The notes under the pieces: generated by a model
The model's database searches: none
Told to the model about the DNA's origin: nothing
Seen by the model: the letters and a program-made list of their open reading frames with translations, nothing else
DNA from: Allantophomopsis cytisporea
Taxonomy: Eukaryota > Ascomycota > Leotiomycetes > Phacidiales > Phacidiaceae
DNA length: 64,000 bases
Assembly (NCBI GenBank): GCA_024752435.1
Contig: CP103027.1
Location: 558,001-622,000, forward strand
Direction of reading: 5' to 3'
Shown: piece after piece, positions 56,797 through 64,000 of the stretch
How the letters are laid out: the number at the start of each line of letters is the position of its first letter
Numbering within the stretch: the stretch's first letter is position 1
Position numbers and translations under genes: made by a program

Positions 56797-57329
56797 TCAA
56801 GCAGATCCATGCCTATCATAAGAATATGCCTTGATCCTCATCACTGCACCGCGAGGACCTTTAGTCTTAGTTGCCTTGATCATTAGCTGTCTCTCAACCC
56901 ACTTATCATCTCCATGGGCATCTTTTAAAAATTCTATTCTCTCTTGATCAGAAAGCTTGCTTTTGCCGAGCTTGGTAGCTTCTCCGGAAAGCCCTAGGAC
57001 AGGTTCCGCCAATTCCTCTTTTATTAGCAGATCAGTCTTTTGTGGGGACTTCTTGGTTGGTGTTCCAGGTAAGGTCAAGATCTTAGGAAAATGATTAGTA
57101 TTCATTCTGTCCCTGGAGATATTGTGGAGTGCGGCTCAGGCGGGTGGCTTCGATCGTCCTTATCGAGCTGAGGACGCTTGCATGGTCGATGGCTGAGTGC
57201 ATTGTTCTGAATGTATCCTTGAATTGCGGTTGGTTTGATAATGCAGGAGCCTACATGAATGTCGGTTCCGTTAGGTCTGATCAGAGCTTCGGTGAGTGAT
57301 TCTGGTCTGTTAACAGTCAACCTTGACAA
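56797..57329 (-). CDS. Hypothetical gene, two overlapping frames (tentative)
   Basis: 57329-57102 and 57105-56797 are consecutive open frames overlapping at ATGA. The second starts with ATG and reads FPKILTLPGTPTKKSPQKTD, then KLSDQERIEFLKDAHGDDKW and GPRGAVMRIKAYSY, which looks like real coding sequence of about 102 aa. The first lacks an ATG and may be an upstream exon or a frameshifted part of the same gene. I recognise no family. Confidence 0.35.
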
Positions 57330-59460
57330 GGGTTTTCGTGACTTGCTGCTTCATTCATCAATAGCACACAGCAGCTCGGAAGAAATGATCCTATTGGTGG
57401 TCTTTCCTCTCTCTTCTTCCTTCCTCTCGTGAGTGCTTCCACTAGATGCGGTACCTTGACCTCGGTGGTATTCTGTTCATCCCTGTCATCTTTTTAAGCT
57501 GCATCTAGTTCAAGGCTACATTTCGGACATCCGTTAATGAAGGCATTGAGAGTAACGGCAAGGAATATATATGAATAGAGCGTCGAGATTCCTTTGCGTG
57601 GGGGCAGGATCAAGCAGCAAGACGGCGAAGATATCGCGACTGAAGACACTCGCTGGGGCACATGCCGAAGACGACTTGCTTGTTACTTAAAGACCATGAA
57701 TAGATAGTCATAATACCATATTGTTCTATGGAATACGTATCAGGCAGCTGTCACAGGACAGAGGCACTTAGTGATATACTTGATGTTTTCCTTCGTACAC
57801 TTGAGACCGAGGAAAATTATACGCATGGATTGGTTAGCGATCTAATTCCAACACTTCTAACCCGCTAAATTATTTGCCAGCTTGGCTGACAGATTACAGT
57901 CTCATCACCATAGTTGTGTAGATAATATCCCTTAGCATCTTGGAGAAATTCCTCAATACGTTCGCTAGATATGGCGACCTACATCGGTGATGGTGACATT
58001 GTCGTTTCCTGAAGGTTCTCAGCAGGCATAAGGAGACATCTTGAATTTGTTTCTTTGGGTCTCTCAAGAAGATGAAGTGTTGTCCTCGCCAACGCCAGTC
58101 ATCCATTCATCTATATAGAGCGGGCAATCTGGTAATAGGATCTTGACCAAGTTGTAGATTATTTCTGCGGGAGCATTTGCCATGGTGTGTTTTAACCTCT
58201 GTATAGCAAGTCATCTCATATTGTGGCCACATATGTCATCAGTACCGTTAGCATGAATAGGGAACATAATCTAAATGAGGTTTTGGCGGTTGTTTTTCCT
58301 ATGCAGATATGCGGTGACCTTGAATACCATCCAGAAGATGCACCATATTTAAAAGACTATTGTAATATGGAAGATCAAAAAATCTAGAGGAAAACTCGCA
58401 ATGGATCCGTAGCTTGGAATGCATCTTTTTGGGAAAATTGACTGGTAAGCTGCATGTTGCAATTGACGTGGAATTGCTTCTCAGATATGACGTGATGTTC
58501 TAATGTTATTCAAGTGAGGCACAAGATCATATAGTTGCCAATATTGTCGTCGAAAAAGCAACAAGTGAAAATTGCTCATAGTGTGTACATCGCCAAAAAC
58601 AGAGCTTAAATAAAAAAAATAAAAACAATGAAAACTTAGATATTGCAATCGTCATAAACAGATCTCAGGGGCTTTACTTTCGACTTGAACTTAGAATCTC
58701 CTCATAACAGCATTTCGATCTGAACCGTTGCACTCAGCAGCTACCCAAATTGTATTTATGGGGATGTATAAAGATCTGTTACATATCTAAAGATCACCCG
58801 AGGACAGATTTTTGTCTTAAAATGGGAAATGCCCACACTGGAGCATGTGTGTTCTATATCTATAGATGCTTACAGTTTCTTTTAATCTCATTCAGCAAAC
58901 ACACTCTAATTAATAACATACGGAAGCAGTAAAAGAAACTGTGAACCATGAGAATTTAACGATCCATATTGACTCAGGTGAAGTTTCAAAATGCGATATA
59001 CTAGTTAGAACTTCGTGAACATTTGACATCTCAGCGACTTGCACATTATTCTAACGAGTCCTTTTCGTATTCATCAAGATTCCACAAGCCTACACCAAAA
59101 AAATTCAATAGGTTACTTCTTTAAAGAGCTTCATATGGCAGCTTTGTATTGTTGAGTTTGCCATGTGGTAGCTGAGGTTAACGTGTTATATGTGTGACTA
59201 TTCCAGAAAAGGAACTTGGCTCATTAAATATTCCAGCAGCATATAGTGGCCAAGTACTTGAAATTTTAAAGAAGTAACAATCCTTTGGAAAACTTAAGAG
59301 ATCTGCTTTTTGATATCTAAAAATCAAGGCCTATCTATGATACAATACATACATGCTAATCAGAGTCCCAGCCAGCCCCATGACCAGGATGAGCCCGACT
59401 AATACGTTCGGCCTCGACACCGTGTCAGCCCACATAAGGTAATCTCTTCCTTCAAGCTAT
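57330..59460. other. Intergenic, no gene supported
   Basis: AT-rich DNA. Between 57840 and 58110 the minus strand shows coding-like pieces in alternating frames (for example ERIEEFLQDAKGYYLHNYGD) broken by stops, perhaps a decayed gene. No other feature. Confidence 0.35.
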
Positions 59461-59658
59461 ATGATCGATATGTCCATACTGATTGCAAATCAGATTCGGA
59501 GAGGCGCTGAGGTAGGCGACCAAGTGACATTGAAGAAAAATGCCCGCCACCAGTCACCTATTATCTACATTATAGAAGAAAAGGTGCACTACCAGAACTG
59601 GACAGTGGTCCTATCGTTTAATGGGCGATCGAGGTGGCTACCATGTAGACGAGAATAG
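59461..59658 (+). CDS. Small basic hypothetical protein (tentative)
   Basis: A frame of 65 codons reads RRGAEVGDQVTLKKNARHQS, then EEKVHYQNWTVVLSFNGRSR and WLPCRRE before the stop. The 'VGDQVTL...W.V.L..NG' rhythm recalls small SH3/KOW-like folds in fungal hypothetical proteins. An upstream spliced exon from ATG 59353 is possible (GTAATC donor, ATCAG acceptor) but is out of phase with this frame. Low confidence. Confidence 0.25.
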   Translation: MIDMSILIANQIRRGAEVGDQVTLKKNARHQSPIIYIIEEKVHYQNWTVVLSFNGRSRWLPCRRE

Positions 59659-60026
59659 TTTAACTTTGATTCCTGGATCTGCTACTGATCACTACTATCG
59701 ACCCTTACCGACACTGATGTCTTAGAGCAGGCGTATTGATTGGAGGGCAAGTAGCATGATATTCTGCTTGGTTTCCCAAGCATTTCTTGTATCAAAGACC
59801 TTGAGATATTGTAGCGTTGTGTGGATCAACGGGTGATGATTTTAACAGGAGTTACTTTTCGTAACATACTCAGCCTGCTTCAGTTTCTGCGATATAAAGA
59901 AAGCCTGCCGTGAACTACCTGTCCTCCGGAGGAACTTTCACTGAAAGAATTCCTTGACATGGCAATAGATGTTGATGAAACGGAAGATATTTCGTGATCA
60001 TGGTGACTCAATAGACTGGCCATGTT

Positions 60027-61955
60027 TCAATGCTTGACACCAACAACCACCAAATTTCGTGGACTCTGTTGATAGTCGAAGACACTCTCGACCCAGCAAT
60101 CACCAACAATATCACTATGCTCTTTCAAGAACAACCATCGATCCACGACAATCAAACTCTCTACGACACCAGCGCTGAAAGCCATCAAAGTCCACATGAC
60201 ACTGAGTTCCTTCTTCCTGCTTTCATAAGTATTCGAATATTCCTCGATCTCCTCGTCGGTCATTTCGGACATCTTCTCTTGTATGACAGATCCTCGCTCA
60301 GCTTCAGAGTTTGTGAGAATCTTTGCCAGGGCTCCACGAACATAGGCGGTGAAAGAAGTGTAACACTTCTTGCGCAAGGAGCCAATGATGACGGGATCGG
60401 TGCCCTCATTATTGATATTCTCGCTGCCGTCGTTGTTGGCAGGTGCATTTGGCTTAGATACAACTCCGCGATCCAGAAATATCTTTTGCAGCAGAGCTCG
60501 GTAATAATGCCTGGTAAAGAAGGAATCGCTTTCCTTCTCTGTCCAGTTGTACGGTGCTTGAACGGCCATCATTCGTGCGGTGATATTCAACCGAATACCT
60601 TCATTGTTGTGGGTTGCGACACGGTTGCTCATTGGGAAGCCATGTGGATCGCATGCTTCGGATTCTCTGGTCACACGAGCGTTTATAGCTCGCAAGTTGG
60701 GCCGTAGGATTGGATGCTTGTACGTGGGTGGTGCAAGACGTTCGGTCAGAAGATTGTAACAGCATCCCACAATTGCTATGGCATGTACGGAAGGATTGAG
60801 TAGGAGAGATTGTATCCCATGATGGGAGAGATTGCCACAGGAGTGTATTGAAATTGCCATCATACGTAGGTCTTTTGGAGCAACCTTATGCACGATCTTG
60901 ATGTTCTCATGTTCTGAGGATGGCTTGGATGAGGAATCACACTCATCTTGCTTGGTACTGGCATCCGCATCCGCAACTTGCGTCACAACTGATGAGAGAT
61001 CTCCGTTCTCCACTCGATGTTCAACATATTGTATCGAACCTTTCCCATCTCCAGGTGTGTAAATGGTAGCGAGCTCCCTAATGGGCCGCAAATCAGCAAC
61101 ATTCTCTTGCAGAGTATTAACTGAAATATTTTCGGCAACATCAGTCTCCGAATATGTTTGCTTTGAGACAAAAGGAGTAGCTTCCTTGGTAGTAGAAGCA
61201 GGCTTTGCTTCACTAGTCTCATTCTCTACAGGCTCTACACCGTTCAACATATTGCCTTCCTTATTTTTCTCTTGCAATTGTTTTCTGTACAACTTTTTAT
61301 TCCTCATAACGACCTCCCTCTCTGCAACCTGCGCAGTGACGTCCATTCTCTTGGCCCCAGTAATATTGATCTCTCTACTCTCGACCGCAACAATATGTTT
61401 GTTGTATGGAGGGCTTGCCAAACTCCTGCCCAAATAATTCTGCCCGCTCCCAAAATCAACATAATGCGTAATACCCTTGCCACTCAAATCCTTGATATCA
61501 TCCGCAAGCGCATCAACATAGCCCGCAAAGTTCGTGACCTCATGGATCTTCTTTGGTATCATGCCCACAGCGACATGGTGGGGCAATTTCTTCTGCTTCA
61601 ATTCTCTTGGTGTGTAACCCCTCGCTAGAGAATGGCGCCGGATCTGTTTGATATATTCGAGCAGCGAAGGCGGCACGTCTATCGCATTGGCAGTTGGGAG
61701 TGGCTTCGAGAGATCATGGCGCATGCATAGATCCAGTAACTCCATAGAAGTGCATTTCGAAAAGTAGATGCGCCAATCTTCAGACAGAACAGTGTCGTAG
61801 AGGCTCGGATCGCGTGTAAAGAAATCGAGGATGTGTACGCCGCCACAAAGGGTTTGGAAGAGAGTTGAGGAGCTTGCGAAATCGAGTAACGAGTCGACGT
61901 AAGTCTCTACCACAGTGAAGTCCTCAGACAACGGGAGAGCCGTTGTGGGAGGCAT
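60027..61955 (-). CDS. METTL25/RRNAD1-like methyltransferase-domain protein
   Basis: One uninterrupted frame; I choose ATG 61955 (MPPTTALPLSEDF) giving 642 aa, because the 84 codons upstream to 62207 overlap the divergent promoter and lack conserved character. N-terminal part: FFTRDPSLYDTVLSEDWRIY and YIKQIRRHSLARGY. The SAM-binding motif is THYVDFGSGQNYLGRSLA, with VAVESREINITGAKRMD after it. A long acidic/Ser-rich insertion (about residues 260-390) separates this from the rest: LRMMAISIHSCGNLSHHGIQ, AIAIVGCCYNLLTE (motif IV-like GCCYN) and a C-terminal region ending NLVVVGVKH. These are the marks of the METTL25/METTL25B family, whose substrate is poorly known. Family assignment is strong. 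Confidence 0.85.
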   Translation of the reverse strand: MPPTTALPLSEDFTVVETYVDSLLDFASSSTLFQTLCGGVHILDFFTRDPSLYDTVLSEDWRIYFSKCTSMELLDLCMRHDLSKPLPTANAIDVPPSLLEYIKQIRRHSLARGYTPRELKQKKLPHHVAVGMIPKKIHEVTNFAGYVDALADDIKDLSGKGITHYVDFGSGQNYLGRSLASPPYNKHIVAVESREINITGAKRMDVTAQVAEREVVMRNKKLYRKQLQEKNKEGNMLNGVEPVENETSEAKPASTTKEATPFVSKQTYSETDVAENISVNTLQENVADLRPIRELATIYTPGDGKGSIQYVEHRVENGDLSSVVTQVADADASTKQDECDSSSKPSSEHENIKIVHKVAPKDLRMMAISIHSCGNLSHHGIQSLLLNPSVHAIAIVGCCYNLLTERLAPPTYKHPILRPNLRAINARVTRESEACDPHGFPMSNRVATHNNEGIRLNITARMMAVQAPYNWTEKESDSFFTRHYYRALLQKIFLDRGVVSKPNAPANNDGSENINNEGTDPVIIGSLRKKCYTSFTAYVRGALAKILTNSEAERGSVIQEKMSEMTDEEIEEYSNTYESRKKELSVMWTLMAFSAGVVESLIVVDRWLFLKEHSDIVGDCWVESVFDYQQSPRNLVVVGVKH

Positions 61956-62265
61956 TTCACCTTGAAGCTGGGAGAATAAGAAGCTCGGAATCGAAATTCG
62001 TAATCTGGAGAGCTGCTCGCTGTTGTGGGCCTCAACGTCGCAGGGGGCGCATTTATGTTTTCGATCTATCCTTCTGGATGGGATTCTAAGAAAAAGTTCC
62101 TGGAGACCCTTAAGAAGCGCGGAGGTTTCCGCGCATACGTCAATAGCAACCCAGCGCATGGCATTATGGCATTGTGTCCTACAGCCACACTCTTTCATAC
62201 AAAACATTCACAACTTTTGTTAATTTCAAGATTCCTTGGGGGCTCTCAGCCCACCTGCGCGCAAA
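61956..62265. promoter_or_regulatory. Shared divergent promoter region
   Basis: 310 bp separates the start codons of the methyltransferase (minus) and the SNARE gene (plus), so their promoters must overlap. Part of it remains open in the methyltransferase frame. Confidence 0.4.
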
Positions 62266-63110
62266 ATGATGTCCTCAACAAATGAAGAGGATCCTTTCCT
62301 CCAGGTCCAGGCGTAAGCATTCCAACTCGAATCCCAAACACCAAGCTCCTGCAGGCAGGCAGTCAACTATGGCTCTCTCATGCTGCCTACCAGCCACAAT
62401 AATTCATGCGATATTCAAGTTAACAGTTTCGCAGCGATGTACTCTCTCAATTACAAACAACTCGTCCACTCTTTAAATCATATCTTCGCATCCGCTCCCT
62501 GAGCACGAACGCCAATAGTCCTGAACTACAATCCGCGCTTTCCGAGCTCGAGGCCTCCCTCTCCACACTTGCCGAAGATCTCGCAGACCTTGTCGATTCA
62601 GTTCGCGCCATCGAAGGTGATCCCCACAAATATGGACTGGAGATTGAGGAAGTCGTGCGGCGAAAGCGCCTGGTGGAGGAAGTAGGAAGCGAGATCGAAG
62701 ACATGCGCGAGGAGCTGCTAAATAAGGTGGGAGGGGGAGGGGGAGGGGGGGCGATCTCAGATCTACCGCATCCAGAGGCATTTGCTGGTGGGGAGGACGG
62801 ATACGAGGAGTTTGAACAGCAGCAACAGATGAGAATCATGGAGGAGCAGGATGAACAGCTTGATGGTGTGTTTCAGACTGTGGGGAATCTGAGGCAACAG
62901 GCAGATGATATGGGCAGGGAGTTGGAGGAGCAAAGAGAGATGTTGGAAGTCGTGGATGGATTAGCGGATCGGGTCGGGGGTAGGTTAGAAGCTGGGATGA
63001 AGAAGACGCAGTGGGTCATCAAAAAGAATGAGGAGACTATGAGCAGCTGCTGTATCGCAGTCCTCATATTTGTCCTTATTATTCTGCTGGTTTTGCTACT
63101 TGTGTTATAG
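62266..63110 (+). CDS. Qc-SNARE, Tlg1/syntaxin-6-like
   Basis: Exons 62266-62312 and 62435-63110 give 240 aa. There are two adjacent ATG codons (62266, 62269); the spliced N-terminus reads MMSSTNEEDPFLQVQADVLS, the usual start of this family. Residues 17-105 form the Habc-like helical domain (LRIRSLSTN, LADLVDSVRAIEGDP, EEVVRRKRLVEEV). A poly-Gly linker encoded by a G-rich tract follows. The SNARE motif runs from about EEQDEQLDGVFQTVGNLRQQ to the membrane, with the zero-layer Gln within it, and the protein ends in a C-terminal anchor (CCIAVLIFVLIILLVLLLVL). It would act in endosome-to-Golgi and early endosome fusion. Assignment is confident. Confidence 0.9.
62729..62751 (+). other. G-quadruplex-forming motif inside the SNARE coding region
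   Basis: Four G-runs of 3, 5, 5 and 7 separated by single A bases meet the canonical quadruplex pattern with one-base loops. It encodes the poly-Gly linker between the N-terminal helical domain and the SNARE motif. Confidence 0.7.
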
Positions 63111-63758
63111 AATGCGCTAAATGGACTTTGGGCGGCGTTTGGACACGTACATTAGTTATATCAGGCTTTGGGTAGCATGGTCAATAAGGCACTTGGCTTT
63201 GATTTTGGTCACATTTAGTAGAAATTTCCTTGCTTTTAATGTCTAATTATCGACGAGTTGAGACACCTATTGAACTTCTATTGCAATGTTCCAAAACATC
63301 GAAAGATCCTGCGCAATGGGATGGCTTCGCTCGCAGTGTATGCTCATCGTCATTCATTCAAGTGGCCCTCGGCCACCACACATACATATTTATCGGCGCT
63401 ACCTCCCATAGTAGTAGAAAGGAAAAAGGGGTTTCATTATCTCCCATAAACCAACACATCTCCCACCCAGCTTCATATAAAGATGAACTAGGCAACATTT
63501 TCAGCCACGCGCGCCTCCTCCAATCCCACAACAGCTTCTGTTGATCCTACACTGTCAGACCGTTTGAGGCCAATAGAGTCTTCAAGACCTACTTCGCCGG
63601 TCTGCAATATCTTGTCAATACTCGAACACGAAACGCAGAAAAGTTGTGCAAAACACCGCAAAAGAAAACACAGAACTAATGCCAATCAAAGTCTATGGAC
63701 ATGAACGCTTCAACGCAGCATTCCAACGCAAAAGCAAAGCGGCATAACGGGGAGCGAA
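63111..63758. other. Intergenic between convergent genes
   Basis: 3' flanks of the SNARE gene and of the unidentified minus-strand gene. Around 63490-63700 all three plus frames and one minus frame are open, so no coding direction can be supported. Confidence 0.35.
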
Positions 63759-64000
63759 TCATCGCTGGCTTTTGGAGGAGCTCACCGAGCTTTGACGTTC
63801 ATGTACAGGTCTCTGATCCCGCCTATCTCCGTCTTGTAGGTTCAACATATCCAAGCGCTTTTGACTATCTTCTGTCAAAGGATCGACCTCATCTATCCGG
63901 GATGGTGCTGAGACCTTTTCGCGTGGATATGATGTTCCGTTGGCCTTGTTGCGGCTGGCTTGCTCTGTGAGTGTCTTCCACTTGTTTTCTCTGCTCAGTT
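63759..64000 (-). CDS. C-terminal part of an unrecognised gene (5' part beyond window)
   Basis: Read on the minus strand from the right edge, 80 codons in one frame run to TGA at 63759-63761: ENKWKTLTEQASRNKANGTS, EKVSAPSRIDEVDPLTEDSQ, KRLDMLNLQDGDRRDQRPVH and a Ser-rich end. The charged, Ser-rich composition and long open frame, with no competing frame of similar quality, suggest a genuine disordered C-terminus. There is no initiator within the window, and I recognise no family. Confidence 0.55.
   Translation of the reverse strand, partial: LSRENKWKTLTEQASRNKANGTSYPREKVSAPSRIDEVDPLTEDSQKRLDMLNLQDGDRRDQRPVHERQSSVSSSKSQR

Noticed and set aside
62473..62839. Minus-strand poly-Pro frames over the SNARE gene
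   Set aside because: They are the antisense of the poly-Gly tract; no start or family support.
63484..63700. Ser/Thr-rich plus-strand coding stretch before the right-edge gene
   Set aside because: All three plus frames and one minus frame are open here, so no direction can be preferred.
1..64000. A biosynthetic or defence gene cluster
   Set aside because: The genes are mixed housekeeping and accessory families on both strands with no core synthase, no shared promoter motif found and no physical grouping of related functions.

Overview
The window looks like nuclear DNA of a filamentous ascomycete (Pezizomycotina, probably Leotiomycetes or a relative). Genes are spliced with short introns, mostly about 50-110 nt, with GTAAGT-type donors and CTAAC/CTGAC-like branch sites. 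The gene families are typical of such fungi: a bZIP factor with a DUF3425-type tail, a GPI-anchored Ecm33-like protein, a hybrid histidine kinase, a GFA enzyme, a GH114 enzyme, a complex I 13 kDa subunit and an F-box protein. I saw no tRNA, rRNA, CRISPR array, plasmid or phage feature. The class-level placement is inference; nothing here is diagnostic of a species.

Layout. 1-2467: the 3' end of a nucleotidylyltransferase-fold gene, then a five-exon fructosamine-kinase-family gene. 2468-7700: an AT-rich, repeat-rich stretch with short tandem repeats, a 215-bp Tc1/mariner-type MITE and decayed transposon-like sequence, holding one intact threonine aldolase gene on the minus strand. 7761-12477: an EamA-family transporter and a multi-exon protein with a possible TLDc-like C-terminus. 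12478-15196: sparse, with a broken FAD-oxidoreductase fragment. 15197-22965: a membrane-anchored GH114 enzyme with a duplicated 3' tail, a small spliced gene, an alcohol dehydrogenase, a dimeric alpha-beta-barrel-like protein and a GFA enzyme. 22966-27064: a hybrid histidine kinase. 28807-38494: an AIG2-like protein with an 8-nt exon, an F-box protein with a 16-nt exon, an Ecm33-like wall protein, a YjbQ-family protein and the complex I Zn-binding subunit. 40329-46340: an insulin-degrading-enzyme-like M16 protease with an unusually long intron, and dephospho-CoA kinase. 47084-54945: an asparagine/tryptophan-rich disordered protein, a bZIP factor and two small proteins of unknown function. 54946-60026: mostly empty. 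60027-64000: a METTL25/RRNAD1-like methyltransferase divergent from a Tlg1/syntaxin-6-like SNARE, then the 3' end of an unrecognised gene running off the right edge.

These are mostly unrelated housekeeping and accessory genes, not an operon or biosynthetic cluster. I did not find a convincing previously undescribed system. The most informative oddities are gene-structure features (8-nt and 16-nt exons, a 35-nt intron, two GC-AG introns, a catalytic His codon split by an intron), the 28-codon tail duplication after the GH114 stop, the MITE, an acidic insertion in the kinase receiver domain, and a tryptophan-glycine-rich disordered protein.

All gene models come from reading splice signals and protein families by eye. 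No similarity search or RNA evidence was available.
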